Assembly: GCA_937121175.1 (NCBI GenBank) | Contig: CAKZKD010000005.1 | Location: 186,001-250,000 of the forward strand | Direction of reading: 5' to 3' | Length of the DNA: 64,000 bases | Source: an uncultured Flavobacteriales bacterium | Lineage (GTDB): Bacteria > Bacteroidota > Bacteroidia > Flavobacteriales_G > Salibacteraceae | Shown here: piece after piece, positions 46,968 through 56,180 of the stretch | Layout of the letters: every line of letters begins with the position of its first letter | How positions within the stretch are numbered: the first letter of the stretch is position 1 | Program-made: the position numbers and the translations under genes | The notes under the pieces: generated by a model | What the model saw: the letters and a program-made list of their open reading frames with translations, nothing else | What the model was told of the DNA's origin: nothing | The model's database searches: none

Positions 46968-48314
46968 ATGAGACACCCAGTAATTGTAGTTTTTTGTATT
47001 GCCTTCGCCATTCGGATAGGCTACGTTTTACTCATTCAACTTCTTCACCCTAACTCCATTTATTTTTTTGATTCATGGGGTTATCTAAACATAGGATACA
47101 ACCTTTTTCACGACGGCATTTTTACTCAAATGACTGCCGAACCACAAACACCCGACAGCACCAGAACTCCTTTTTACCCAATATTCATAAGTGCTTTGCA
47201 TGTTCTTCAACTTGGTGGTGAATGGATTGTAATCATTCAATCGTTCATTGGAGCATTCACCGCTTCTATTGCAACCCAATGTGCCTTGCTCTTAAAACGA
47301 AATAAAGTGGCGGCATTTGTCGTTGGAATTTTTGTGGCCATTAACACTCCAAGCATCATTTTTTCCAACGCTGTCATGACAGAAACTTGGTTCACTTTTT
47401 TTCTTACCATTTCGGTTTACTACTTAATTAAGAGTATAAAATTTGAAGAACCAAACTTGCGGTTGTATGCCGTGCTGTTTATGGTTTGTGCTGCCTACAC
47501 TCGCCCTTCGGCAGTTTACCTTCTTGTACTGATTCCACTGTTGGCGTTATTATTCAATCAACATGGATTGAAATACGAACTAAAGCAAACGGCCATGATT
47601 ATTTCCATCGGAGCTTTGTTAGTTGCTCCATGGTATTATCGGAATTACAAAACATTTGGCTCCGCATTTTTTAGTTCCATAGCAGAAGTCAATTATTTAT
47701 TTCATACCGCATCGAACATAAATGCAAAAGTCAATGGTACCACCCGCCGTGTTGAAGAATACAAGTACAGAAACAACGTGCCACTCTCGGAATATTCATT
47801 TACTCATAATTCTCGAGTGATTCCATTGTTTCAAAAATTTGCCAGGCAGGAGTGCATTTCTGTTATTAAAGAACATCCACTTGTTGCACTGAAAATATTC
47901 AGTAAAAGCTTTGTAGGTTTTTTCATTAAGCCCATACGTGCCCCGATTGGGAAACAACTCTACGGTCGAAAATGGAACGACACTCCTCCATTAACCATGG
48001 TCGAAAGCAACAATTCGTACTGGCAAAGTCTTCTTACGGCGTTTAAAGTAGGAACCAAGTTGGAAGGCTTACTTATCTGCTTTCAGTTATTATTTTTAGT
48101 CGTTTTGTATCTCTCCATTCTTGGTTCCATTCCAATATGGTTCAAGTCAGATTTAAATGTTGGCATAGCATTGATGTTGTTGATTTTATTTTTCTCCGTA
48201 ACATCAAGTATAACTGATTTAGATGCCCGGTTTAGAGTTCCTGTCATTCCGATTTTGGCAATTCTAGCTTTTCCATTTTGGAATAAACTCCTAAAAAAGT
48301 ACGCACATGAATAA
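46968..48314 (+). CDS. GT39/ArnT-like membrane glycosyltransferase
   Basis: Polyprenyl-phosphate-dependent glycosyltransferase of 448 residues with about eleven membrane segments. The first periplasmic loop has FFDSWGYLNIGYNLFHDG with the acidic Asp used by PMT/ArnT-type enzymes, then DSTRTPFYPIFISAL. It acts on the outer face of the inner membrane, transferring a sugar from a lipid carrier to lipid A, glycan or protein. It overlaps the following gene by 8 bp. Donor unknown. Confidence 0.85.
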   Translation: MRHPVIVVFCIAFAIRIGYVLLIQLLHPNSIYFFDSWGYLNIGYNLFHDGIFTQMTAEPQTPDSTRTPFYPIFISALHVLQLGGEWIVIIQSFIGAFTASIATQCALLLKRNKVAAFVVGIFVAINTPSIIFSNAVMTETWFTFFLTISVYYLIKSIKFEEPNLRLYAVLFMVCAAYTRPSAVYLLVLIPLLALLFNQHGLKYELKQTAMIISIGALLVAPWYYRNYKTFGSAFFSSIAEVNYLFHTASNINAKVNGTTRRVEEYKYRNNVPLSEYSFTHNSRVIPLFQKFARQECISVIKEHPLVALKIFSKSFVGFFIKPIRAPIGKQLYGRKWNDTPPLTMVESNNSYWQSLLTAFKVGTKLEGLLICFQLLFLVVLYLSILGSIPIWFKSDLNVGIALMLLILFFSVTSSITDLDARFRVPVIPILAILAFPFWNKLLKKYAHE

Positions 48315-48981
48315 GCTAAAAAGGAAACAAGCCGATAGACTGTATTTGTTATTAGCAGCATTATTTATAGCGGCATTGGTTACCTGTAACCTCATTGCCA
48401 ACAAGTTCATTTCTATAGACCTAGGTTTCAAAACTTTTATCATTTCCGCTGGAGTCCTCCCCTATCCCATTACATTTTTAATCACCGATATCCTCTCTGA
48501 AATTTATGGGAGAAAAAAAACGAGCTTAGTTGTATTATCTGGCTTGGCTGCGTCATTATTCGTGTTATTGATTATTTACCTAGGAGACTCATTTGATGCC
48601 ATTCCGGACTCCCCAGTAAATAATGAATCGTACTCCATGGTTTTTGGGAATTCTTGGCGAGTGATTTTTGCATCTATGACCGCCTACCTTTTTGCCCAAT
48701 TGATTGACGTTCGTATTTATCATTTTTGGAAAAAATTCACCAACGGAAAGTATTTGTGGATACGCAATAATGGCTCCACCATCTTCTCTCAATTATTGGA
48801 TACAACACTGGTAGTTGGCGTGTTGTTTTACGGCGTAAAACCCTCCGACCAACTTCTACAACTCATTATTGATGGATGGATGTTCAAAGCACTGATGGCT
48901 TTAGTTGATACGCCAATTTTGTACGTTTCAGTTTTCTCCATTCGAAAATATTTTGGAATAAAAGGTACCGATGAGATTTAA
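48307..48981 (+). CDS. yhhQ: Queuosine precursor transporter (VUT/YhhQ family)
   Basis: Six-helix inner-membrane transporter of 224 residues that imports preQ0/preQ1 for queuosine in tRNA. The family features are LLAALFIAALVTCNLIANKF, ISAGVLPYPITFLITDILSE and YGRKKTSLVVLSG in the first half, and GSTIFSQLLDTTLVVGVLFY in the second. It overlaps the GT39 gene by 8 bp, so no room for a preQ1 riboswitch exists. Confidence 0.93.
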   Translation: MNKLKRKQADRLYLLLAALFIAALVTCNLIANKFISIDLGFKTFIISAGVLPYPITFLITDILSEIYGRKKTSLVVLSGLAASLFVLLIIYLGDSFDAIPDSPVNNESYSMVFGNSWRVIFASMTAYLFAQLIDVRIYHFWKKFTNGKYLWIRNNGSTIFSQLLDTTLVVGVLFYGVKPSDQLLQLIIDGWMFKALMALVDTPILYVSVFSIRKYFGIKGTDEI

Positions 48982-49063
48982 CACTATGTACTAAAGCATA
49001 CAAAAGCGGTGTTAATACTTCTTTATTGGCACGGCTCACGCGCACTCTATTTGCCAAATTATC

Positions 49064-49071
49064 TACATTTG
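49064..49071 (+). promoter_or_regulatory. Candidate -7 box (TACATTTG) of dsbD
   Basis: TACATTTG matches TAnnTTTG, 20 bp before the ATG at 49092. It lies inside the longer TTG frame from 49026, which supports the ATG as the real start. Confidence 0.45.
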
Positions 49072-49091
49072 AGTGCTACAAAAACGTATTT

Positions 49092-51566
49092 ATGTTTAGA
49101 CTTTTATTCGGAGCATTATTAGCTCTAACTACTTTAGTATCAACCGCACAAATACACAACCCAGTAACTTGGTCTTACGATTCAAAACAAATCTCTGCGG
49201 ATGAATTTGAATTGCAGTTTAAGGCAGAAATCGAAGAGCACTGGCACATATACTCAAGTACACTTTCTGGCGACGAAGGCCCTCTTCCTACAGAAATTAC
49301 CTTTGAAAAAAGCAATGACTACACTTTAATCGGAGGGATCAAAGAGCCTAAACCTATTAAGCAATTCGACAAAAACTTCCAAATGGAATTGCTGTTTTTT
49401 GATAATTCTGCAACCTTCAGACAAAAAGTAAAAATCAACAAGACATCTACTAAAGTTACGGGTGAACTTACGTTTATGGTTTGTGACGATTCTAAATGTT
49501 TACCTCCAGATTACTTAGAATTCAGCTTTGATTTAAAGAAATCAGCTATCAAAACTGAAGTTGTGGAATCGAAACCAAAAGAACAAACCAAACCCACATT
49601 AGCAAGTGTAGATAATGCTTCAATGATGGAAGAAGCCGAGCCATTGGTGCAAGAGAACAAAGTATTTGACCCTGTAAAATGGAGCTTTTCAGCTAAAGAT
49701 TTAAGCGATGGAACTTATGAAGTTATAGCAAGTGCAACAATTGAAGAAGGCTGGCATTTGTACTCTCAAAAATTGGATAACGCTGATGGACCCGTTGCTA
49801 CGGAGTTTAGGTATTTCAATGAAAAACAAGAATTTGAAATAGTTGGAGAAACGGAAGAAGTTGGTGACCTGTTAAAAGAGTACGACAACAATTTTATGAT
49901 GGAGCTTAACTATTATGAGAGGGAAGTTTCATTCAAACAAAAAGTAAAAGTTAAAGATGGAATTACTCAAGTAAAAGGCGATGTTTATTATATGGTTTGC
50001 GACGAATCTAAATGCCTTCCTCCTGAGGCGTTGGAGTTTATCGTTGACTTGCCAGGAGCAACTTCTAATGAAACTGAAGCTATTGCTGCAGATGAGCCAG
50101 CCGAGGAAAGCGATTCTGATTCAAAATCATTTTGGGAAATCTTCATCATTTCGTTTTTAAGCGGTTTTGCAGCTTTGTTAACACCATGCGTGTTTCCAAT
50201 GATTCCAATGACAGTTAGTTTTTTCACTAAACAATCAAAGACTAAGGCTCAAGGAATTAAAAACGCCATTCTTTATGGGCTGTCCATTATTATTATTTAT
50301 GTACTTCTAGGAACAGTAGTGACCGCCGTGTTCGGTTCCGAGGCTTTAAATGAATTGGCCACAAATGTTTGGTTCAATCTCATTTTCTTTGTCTTGCTGG
50401 TCGTTTTTGCCATCTCGTTTCTGGGGGCTTTCGAAATCGTACTGCCTTCATCATGGGTAAATGCGGCCGACAGAGGGGCAGACAAAGGTGGACTTATCGG
50501 AATCTTCTTTATGGCATTTACGCTGGCACTGGTCTCCTTCTCCTGTACAGGACCAATAGTTGGAACCTTAATAGTGGAAGCCGCAGCCAAAGGTGGAATA
50601 ATGCCCATTGTTGGAATGTTTGGATTCTCTTTAGCGATTGCATTGCCTTTCGGATTATTTGCAGCCTTTCCCGGGTGGTTAAATTCTTTGCCTCAGTCGG
50701 GTGGATGGTTGAATTCTGTTAAAGTTGTTCTTGGTTTCTTAGAGTTAGGTTTAGCGATTAAATTCTTATCGAATGCTGATTTAGTAGTTCAAGCTGGATA
50801 CATAACTCGTGAAATTTTCATCGCTTTCTGGATTGTGATTTCATTGATGCTCGGGTTTTATCTTATGGGTAAAATTCGATTGCCTCACGATTCACCAATT
50901 GAAAAACTTTCGGTAGGTAGAGCACTTATGGCAATTGTAGTATTCACATTTGCTGTCTATTTACTCCCTGGAATGTGGGGTGCACCTTTAAAATTAATCG
51001 CTGGGTTCCCTCCACCAATGAATTATGCTGAAGCTGCCGGTGGTTCGTTCGTTGGCGGAGCTGCAAATTCTGGAGGACACACCGATTTTGTAGATGGAAC
51101 TCACCCTGGCCCTCAAAATTTACCAGTATTTCATGACCTTAAAAAGGGAATGGCATATGCCAAAGAAGTTAATAAATCACTCTTCGTTGATTTTACTGGA
51201 CATGCATGCGCAAACTGCCGAAAGATGGAGCAAAAGGTTTGGGGCGAACCTGGTATTATTGAAATGTTGACCAATGATGTGGTAATTGTATCGCTATATG
51301 TTGATGACAGAACCAAGCTACCAGAATCTGAACAACGAGAAGTGAAAATTGGAGATAGAACCAAAAAAATCAGAACTATTGGCGATGAGTGGATGGTGTA
51401 TCAAGTAGAGAATTATCAAACCAATACCCAACCCTACTACGTTATGTTAGGCCCTAACGGCGAAGACCTAAAAAATGGTTCTGCAGATTTTGAACATCAT
51501 AGTGACCCGACGGATTTTCGCAATTGGTTAAAAGAAGGTTTGGATCTTTATAAAGCTGCCAACTAA
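49092..51566 (+). CDS. dsbD: Thiol:disulfide interchange protein DsbD with duplicated N-terminal domain
   Basis: Carries electrons from cytoplasmic thioredoxin to periplasmic partners. The 824-residue protein has a signal peptide ([20 protein letters not shown]), two tandem N-terminal DsbD-type domains (about residues 22-150 and 190-325), each with a matched cysteine pair in [11 protein letters not shown] and [11 protein letters not shown], a membrane domain of about eight helices with cysteines in [11 protein letters not shown] and [10 protein letters not shown], and a C-terminal thioredoxin domain with CANC. E. coli DsbD (about 565 residues) has a single N-domain. The ATG at 49092 gives the signal peptide; an upstream frame to 49026 does not. 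It overlaps gmhA by one base. Confidence 0.93.
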   Translation: MFRLLFGALLALTTLVSTAQIHNPVTWSYDSKQISADEFELQFKAEIEEHWHIYSSTLSGDEGPLPTEITFEKSNDYTLIGGIKEPKPIKQFDKNFQMELLFFDNSATFRQKVKINKTSTKVTGELTFMVCDDSKCLPPDYLEFSFDLKKSAIKTEVVESKPKEQTKPTLASVDNASMMEEAEPLVQENKVFDPVKWSFSAKDLSDGTYEVIASATIEEGWHLYSQKLDNADGPVATEFRYFNEKQEFEIVGETEEVGDLLKEYDNNFMMELNYYEREVSFKQKVKVKDGITQVKGDVYYMVCDESKCLPPEALEFIVDLPGATSNETEAIAADEPAEESDSDSKSFWEIFIISFLSGFAALLTPCVFPMIPMTVSFFTKQSKTKAQGIKNAILYGLSIIIIYVLLGTVVTAVFGSEALNELATNVWFNLIFFVLLVVFAISFLGAFEIVLPSSWVNAADRGADKGGLIGIFFMAFTLALVSFSCTGPIVGTLIVEAAAKGGIMPIVGMFGFSLAIALPFGLFAAFPGWLNSLPQSGGWLNSVKVVLGFLELGLAIKFLSNADLVVQAGYITREIFIAFWIVISLMLGFYLMGKIRLPHDSPIEKLSVGRALMAIVVFTFAVYLLPGMWGAPLKLIAGFPPPMNYAEAAGGSFVGGAANSGGHTDFVDGTHPGPQNLPVFHDLKKGMAYAKEVNKSLFVDFTGHACANCRKMEQKVWGEPGIIEMLTNDVVIVSLYVDDRTKLPESEQREVKIGDRTKKIRTIGDEWMVYQVENYQTNTQPYYVMLGPNGEDLKNGSADFEHHSDPTDFRNWLKEGLDLYKAAN

Positions 51567-52132
51567 TGAAACTCATTCAAGAACAATTTCAAGAAGCAAA
51601 GTCAGTTCTAGATAAATTCTCCAACGATGACAATTATCAACTCATTCAAAAAGCTGGAGATATTATCTGTGCATCGCTTTTAGCCGAAAAAAAAATTATC
51701 TCTTGCGGAAATGGTGGTTCTATGAGCGACGCCATGCACTTTGCAGAAGAGCTCTCGGGTCGTTACCGAGATGACAGAAAGTCTCTTGCTGCTATGGCTA
51801 TTTCGGATAGTGGTCACCTCACATGTGTAGGCAATGATTACGGTTACGACAAAGTATTTTCTCGATTTGTAGAAGGCCTTGGAAAAAAGGGAGATGTATT
51901 GCTTGCTATTAGCACCAGTGGTAATTCAGAAAATATAATCAATGCTATTTCTGTGGCAAAAAGCCAGGGAATGCTTGTGATTGGATTAACCGGAAAAGAC
52001 GGTGGTAAAATGGCTTCTTTGTGCGATGTAGAGATACGCGCACCGCATTCAAACTACGCAGATCGTGCCCAGGAAATTCACATTAAAGTGATACATGCTT
52101 TGATTGGTTACGTGGAATCACAGATTTGTTGA
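51566..52132 (+). CDS. gmhA: Sedoheptulose 7-phosphate isomerase
   Basis: Converts sedoheptulose 7-phosphate to D-glycero-D-manno-heptose 7-phosphate, first step of heptose for LPS or other glycans. The 188-residue SIS-domain protein shows [37 protein letters not shown], and [15 protein letters not shown], and the length fits GmhA (about 192). The start overlaps dsbD by one base. Genes for the following heptose steps are not in the window. Confidence 0.93.
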   Translation: MKLIQEQFQEAKSVLDKFSNDDNYQLIQKAGDIICASLLAEKKIISCGNGGSMSDAMHFAEELSGRYRDDRKSLAAMAISDSGHLTCVGNDYGYDKVFSRFVEGLGKKGDVLLAISTSGNSENIINAISVAKSQGMLVIGLTGKDGGKMASLCDVEIRAPHSNYADRAQEIHIKVIHALIGYVESQIC

Positions 52133-52177
52133 GGACAACTTAATTAATCGGCTTTCGTTTAGGCCGAACTGAATTTT

Positions 52178-52185
52178 TACTTTTG
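52178..52185 (+). promoter_or_regulatory. Candidate -7 box (TACTTTTG) of GT2 gene
   Basis: TACTTTTG matches TAnnTTTG exactly and ends 17 bp before the ATG at 52203, in the 70-bp gap after gmhA. Confidence 0.45.
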
Positions 52186-52202
52186 CCTCAAATTGTTGAA
52201 CT

Positions 52203-52949
52203 ATGATTAAAGGAAAGAAGGTTGTTGTTGTAATGCCTGCTTACAATGCTGCAAAAACCGTTGAAAAAACGTACAGCGAAATTGACTTTGACATAGTTGA
52301 CGAAGTCATCCTGGTTGATGACCATAGCCCCGATGATACTGCCGAAGTTGCCAAAAAAATAGGAATCAAACACGTAATTCGCCACGAACAAAACAAAGGT
52401 TATGGTGGAAACCAAAAAACCCTGTATAACAAGGCTTTAGAATTGGGCGCTGATATCGTAATTATGGTTCACCCAGATTATCAATACACTCCGCTGCTTA
52501 TTCCGTCAATTGCCCACATGATAGCTAATGAACTTTATCCAGCGGTACTTGCTTCAAGAATCCTTGGAAAAGGAGCGCTTAAGGGGGGAATGCCAATGTA
52601 TAAGTACATCGCAAACCGTTGTTTGACCTTGTATCAAAACATTTTAATGAACCAAAAGCTTTCAGAATATCATTCAGGATACAGAGCGTTCTCAAAGGAA
52701 GTATTGGAAGGCATCAACTACAATATCAATTCTGACGATTTTGTATTTGACAATCAAATGCTAGCACAAATTTTTTATGCCGGATTTGAAATAGGAGAAG
52801 TTACCTGCCCAACAAAATACTTTGAGGAGGCATCTTCAATCAATTTTAAAAGAAGTTCAATTTATGGCTTTGGAGTGCTGTGGACAAGTTGGTTGTATCT
52901 CGTGAATAAGCTTGGGTTGGTAAAATCGAAAATCTTTCATCAGAAATAA
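52203..52949 (+). CDS. Glycosyltransferase family 2 (polyprenyl-phosphate sugar synthase type)
   Basis: A 248-residue GT-A enzyme resembling DPM1-type synthases: VVVVMPAYNAAKTVEKTYSE, VILVDDHSPDDTAEVAKK, NKGYGGNQKTLYNKALELGA, MVHPDYQYTP, and YHSGYRAFSKEVL. Such enzymes load a sugar on polyprenyl phosphate, giving the donor for a GT39 transferase, like the one at 46968. No membrane segment is present. It is followed by the ion channel at 6 bp. Confidence 0.9.
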   Translation: MIKGKKVVVVMPAYNAAKTVEKTYSEIDFDIVDEVILVDDHSPDDTAEVAKKIGIKHVIRHEQNKGYGGNQKTLYNKALELGADIVIMVHPDYQYTPLLIPSIAHMIANELYPAVLASRILGKGALKGGMPMYKYIANRCLTLYQNILMNQKLSEYHSGYRAFSKEVLEGINYNINSDDFVFDNQMLAQIFYAGFEIGEVTCPTKYFEEASSINFKRSSIYGFGVLWTSWLYLVNKLGLVKSKIFHQK

Positions 52950-52955
52950 TCTCAT

Positions 52956-53651
52956 TTGCTTAACCAACTAAAAAAAACGATTGAAAACACCGATTCGCTA
53001 TCAGGTAAAGTATTTGATATTTCAATTCAAATACTAATTGCGGCCTCAGTTATATCTTTTAGTGTTTCAACTCTTCCCAATCTATCAACCGCAGATAAAT
53101 CCATTTTAAAGTACTTAGACCATTTATTGGTAACTATATTCATTATTGAATATGTACTTCGACTAATTGTTGCTGATAAAAAAATCGCCTACATCTTTAG
53201 TTTTTTCGGTTTGATTGACCTTCTATCAATTCTACCCACAATACTGATGCTCGGACTCGATTTTAGGGCGCTTCGCGCATTACGTTTTTTAAGGCTTGTA
53301 CGAATTTTAAAGCTTGCTCGCTACTCGAAAGCAATGATGCGTTTAAAATTTGCATTACTCGGTATAAAAGAAGAATTGATTCTCTTTCTTATCCTAACCG
53401 TGATACTTATCTACTTTTCAGCAATTGGTATATACTATTTCGAAAACCCGGTTCAACCAGAAATATTTAAATCAGTATTCCACAGTTTATGGTGGGCTGT
53501 AGCAACTTTAACGACAGTAGGGTATGGTGACATTTATCCAATCACAGTAGGAGGAAAACTATTTACGTTTTTGATTCTCATGATTGGTCTGGGAATAGTT
53601 GCTATTCCCGCTGGATTATTTGCTTCCGCTTTGACAAAGCCAGAGAAATAG
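52956..53651 (+). CDS. Voltage-gated potassium channel-like ion transporter
   Basis: Six-helix cation channel of 231 residues. The S4-type voltage sensor is plain (DFRALRALRFLRLVRILKLA, arginines every third residue) and the pore has the potassium selectivity sequence TTVGYGDIYPIT. No cytoplasmic RCK domain. The start is TTG 52956, the only canonical codon near the family start. It converges on the NifU-like gene with 3 bp between stops. Confidence 0.92.
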   Translation: MLNQLKKTIENTDSLSGKVFDISIQILIAASVISFSVSTLPNLSTADKSILKYLDHLLVTIFIIEYVLRLIVADKKIAYIFSFFGLIDLLSILPTILMLGLDFRALRALRFLRLVRILKLARYSKAMMRLKFALLGIKEELILFLILTVILIYFSAIGIYYFENPVQPEIFKSVFHSLWWAVATLTTVGYGDIYPITVGGKLFTFLILMIGLGIVAIPAGLFASALTKPEK

Positions 53652-53654
53652 TGG

Positions 53655-53918
53655 CTACTTATACAGCTCAAAGCCTACGGCTTCAACTTTCTGAATCTCG
53701 GGAACGGCTTTTTTGATTGCTTCTTCTACACCAGCTTTAAAGGTCATGTTATTCATAGAACAACTCGTACATGCACCTTTTAGTTGTACACGAGCAATGG
53801 CATCATCTGTTACTTCAATCAACTCTAAATCTCCACCATCTTCTTTTACAAAAATACGTAGGTCGTTTAAGGCGTTGTCAACTCGCGAAAAAAGTGTTGC
53901 ATTTACTGTTTCTTCCAT
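53655..53918 (-). CDS. NifU-like C-terminal domain protein (Fe-S scaffold)
   Basis: An 87-residue protein consisting of the NifU C-terminal domain, a carrier of iron-sulfur clusters. It has RIFVKEDGGDLELIEVTDD and the CxxC of GACTSCSMNNMTFKAGVEEA. It follows the mrp gene on the same strand by 38 bp, and the two together fit an iron-sulfur cluster transfer pair. Confidence 0.93.
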   Translation of the reverse strand: MEETVNATLFSRVDNALNDLRIFVKEDGGDLELIEVTDDAIARVQLKGACTSCSMNNMTFKAGVEEAIKKAVPEIQKVEAVGFELYK

Positions 53919-53956
53919 AGGCTTAATCGTGCCTCAAAAATAGCCGAAAAACTATC

Positions 53957-55021
53957 TTATTTATTGTCCATAGTTTTTATCACCTGCTCCACCAAATCTT
54001 CAAATGCTTTAGACGAAACCGTGTTATCCTGTAACACAGCTGGACGACCAATATCTCCACTTTCTCGAATGGACTGTACCAATGGAATTTGCCCAAGAAG
54101 TGGTGTATTCATTTTCTCACTTAGTTCCTTCGCCCCATCTTTTCCAAATATGTAATACTTATTATCTGGCAATTCTTCGGGAGTAAAATAGCTCATATTT
54201 TCAACCAGCCCTAAAACCGGAACATTAATAGAATCCAATTGGAACATATTTATTCCTTTTCTGGCATCTGCCAAAGCTACTTGCTGCGGAGTACTTACTA
54301 CAATAGCACCACTCAAAGGCACTGCCTGTACTATGGAAAGATGAACATCACCTGTACCCGGAGGTAAATCAATTAGCATATAATCTAACTCACCCCAATA
54401 CACGTCTTTCACCATTTGGTCCAATGCCTTACTGGCCATAGGTCCTCTCCAAACAATAGCCTGGTCGGTGTCGGCAAAAAATCCAATGGACAACATTTTT
54501 ACTCCGTAAGATTCTACTGGAGTCATGTAATTTTTGCCATCGATGTCTTTCATGCCTGGCTTGTGCAATTGCACGTCAAACATGATAGGTGCAGACGGAC
54601 CATATATATCGGCATCGATAAGACCTACTTTAAATCCTTTTTTAGCCAATCCTGCAGCAAGGTTTGAGGTAATAGTAGATTTACCGACTCCTCCCTTCCC
54701 AGATGCTACTGCTATAATGTGCTTAACTCCTGGAAGCACTTTTCTTGTTTGCGGACTCACCTGATTTTCTTCATTCATGGCAACTACCTGAACACTTGCC
54801 TTGACTTCGTTACCGATTTTCAATTTGAATTGGTGCTCGCAAGCCTCTTCTATTCTTTTGCGATTGTGCATGGCAGGATTACTCGCCTGAACGGTACAAG
54901 AAATTGTATTTCCTTCAATTTTGATATCCGATACAAAACCTAGCGTTACAAGGTCTTTTTTTAAATCCGGTTCAATGACAAACGACAAAGCATTGAGTAC
55001 TTGTTCTTGAGTTATTTCCAT
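53957..55021 (-). CDS. apbC: Mrp/ApbC-type iron-sulfur carrier ATPase
   Basis: P-loop ATPase of 354 residues that delivers Fe-S clusters. An N-terminal DUF59/MIP18 domain (ALSFVIEPDLKKDLVTLGFV) is followed by the deviant Walker A motif in ASGKGGVGKSTITSNLA, LIDADIYGPSAPIMF, DYMLIDLPPGTGDVHLSIVQ and STPQQVALADARKG. The region after ENMSYF, which in E. coli Mrp carries the CxxC cluster site, reads TPEELPDNKYYIFGKDG without cysteine. A TAnnTTTG box ends five bases before its ATG. Confidence 0.93.
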   Translation of the reverse strand: MEITQEQVLNALSFVIEPDLKKDLVTLGFVSDIKIEGNTISCTVQASNPAMHNRKRIEEACEHQFKLKIGNEVKASVQVVAMNEENQVSPQTRKVLPGVKHIIAVASGKGGVGKSTITSNLAAGLAKKGFKVGLIDADIYGPSAPIMFDVQLHKPGMKDIDGKNYMTPVESYGVKMLSIGFFADTDQAIVWRGPMASKALDQMVKDVYWGELDYMLIDLPPGTGDVHLSIVQAVPLSGAIVVSTPQQVALADARKGINMFQLDSINVPVLGLVENMSYFTPEELPDNKYYIFGKDGAKELSEKMNTPLLGQIPLVQSIRESGDIGRPAVLQDNTVSSKAFEDLVEQVIKTMDNK

Positions 55022-55025
55022 GCCA

Positions 55026-55033
55026 CAAAGGTA
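55026..55033 (-). promoter_or_regulatory. Candidate -7 box (TACCTTTG) abutting the apbC start
   Basis: On the minus strand TACCTTTG is followed by four bases and then the ATG at 55021. If used, the message would start at about the ATG, with no leader. No clear -33 TTG. Confidence 0.35.
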
Positions 55034-55137
55034 ATTCTAGGGTTTAGATTTGTGAGAAAAATGAAAGTAAATTAAGTTTAAAAAGCACATTCGATTCTCA
55101 CGAATTTAACTGTACTAAGGACTCACCTATATTGATT

Positions 55138-55476
55138 TTATAACTTCAATTCTTCTGTTGGGTTCCAGCTCAATTGTTTGAAATTTAGCACTTGGTCATC
55201 TTTAACTTCAACCCCCTCTTTTTCCAGCAATTGTTGCATTTCGAAAGGAGTTGAAAAGTGGTGTTTACCCGTCAACAATCCATTACGATTAACTACTCTA
55301 TGTGCAGGTACGTCAGGTAATTCATGAGCTGCATTCATAGCGTATCCGACCATTCTTGACGACCTTGCCATTCCCAAATATTTAGCAATTGCACCATACG
55401 AGGTAACTCGACCTTCCGGTATCTGCCGAACTACATCGTACACATTCTGAAAAAATGTATAAGTTTTTTCCTGCAT
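55138..55476 (-). CDS. Alkyltransferase-like protein (MGMT family, no catalytic Cys)
   Basis: A 112-residue protein of the O6-alkylguanine-DNA alkyltransferase fold. It has VRQIPEGRVTSYGAIAKYLG, SRMVGYAMN with the DNA-binding arginine finger, and PAHRVVNRNGLLTGKHHF in which the reactive cysteine of PCHR is Ala. Such ATL proteins bind alkylated bases and recruit excision repair, without transferring alkyl groups. It overlaps trmB by one base and is the last of a three-gene group. Confidence 0.9.
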   Translation of the reverse strand: MQEKTYTFFQNVYDVVRQIPEGRVTSYGAIAKYLGMARSSRMVGYAMNAAHELPDVPAHRVVNRNGLLTGKHHFSTPFEMQQLLEKEGVEVKDDQVLNFKQLSWNPTEELKL

Positions 55477-56180
55477 TAGGGTCTAAACTGTGTGTAGGTA
55501 ATTACGTGACCACGTGCTGTAAACAGCTCTTCGTAATACGTTTTTATATTCAGTATCTTCTGCATAAAATCATCAAATTCGCCAATAGCCTCTCCATACA
55601 AATCAGCAGTACTCAAAAAACTCTTATACCCATGCTCGTTAATTTCTTCCTGAGTAAACTCATACAAAAAGGCACTATCTGTTTTTAAATGAATAATACC
55701 GTCCGGTTTCAAAAACCGCTTGTACCTGTCGATAAACATTTTGGCGGTGAGTCTTTTTCGGGCTCGATTTTCTTTTTCTTGGGGGTCAGGAAAAGTAATC
55801 CAGATTTCATCGATTTCATTCTTTGTAAAAAACGCGGTTATAAAGTCAATTCGAGTTCTTAAGAAGTGAACATTATCTATTTCGTTGTCCAATGCCTCCT
55901 TGGCTCCATACCAAATTCTATTTCCTTTAATATCAACCCCAATAAAGTTTTTATTTGGAAAAGCCTTTGCCATTCCAATAGAGTACTCGCCTTTACCGCA
56001 ACCCAATTCTAAAACAATTGGGTTTTCATTTTTAAAAATCGAGCTTCTCCAATTTCCTGCCAATGAATGGGCAAAAGGAGTCCCTTCTTCTTTGTTAAAG
56101 AACTCCTCCATTGGGGGTTCCGAAACATTCTTAAAAACCTTAGTATCGGCAAATCGAAGTAGTTTTTTCTTTTTACTCAT
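55476..56180 (-). CDS. trmB: tRNA (guanine46-N7)-methyltransferase
   Basis: Makes m7G46 in the variable loop of tRNAs. The 234-residue enzyme has PIVLELGCGKGEYSIGMAKA for SAM, NFIGVDIKGNRIWYGAKEAL, the family's ITFPDPQEKENRARKRLT, and HLKTDSAFLYEF. Its start overlaps the SDR stop and its stop overlaps the next ATG by single bases. Confidence 0.96.
   Translation of the reverse strand: MSKKKKLLRFADTKVFKNVSEPPMEEFFNKEEGTPFAHSLAGNWRSSIFKNENPIVLELGCGKGEYSIGMAKAFPNKNFIGVDIKGNRIWYGAKEALDNEIDNVHFLRTRIDFITAFFTKNEIDEIWITFPDPQEKENRARKRLTAKMFIDRYKRFLKPDGIIHLKTDSAFLYEFTQEEINEHGYKSFLSTADLYGEAIGEFDDFMQKILNIKTYYEELFTARGHVITYTQFRP

Noticed and set aside
48290-48320. preQ1 riboswitch before the queuosine transporter
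   Set aside because: The start overlaps the preceding coding region by 8 bp and no aptamer fold is seen.
53964-54943. Several plus-strand open frames antisense to the apbC gene
   Set aside because: They lie within a well-conserved gene, have rare-residue composition and no family motif; they are shadows of the real frame.
55052-55101. Inverted GTGAGAA/TTCTCAC pair upstream of apbC
   Set aside because: Only 7 bp with a 36-bp gap, so a chance match is likely.
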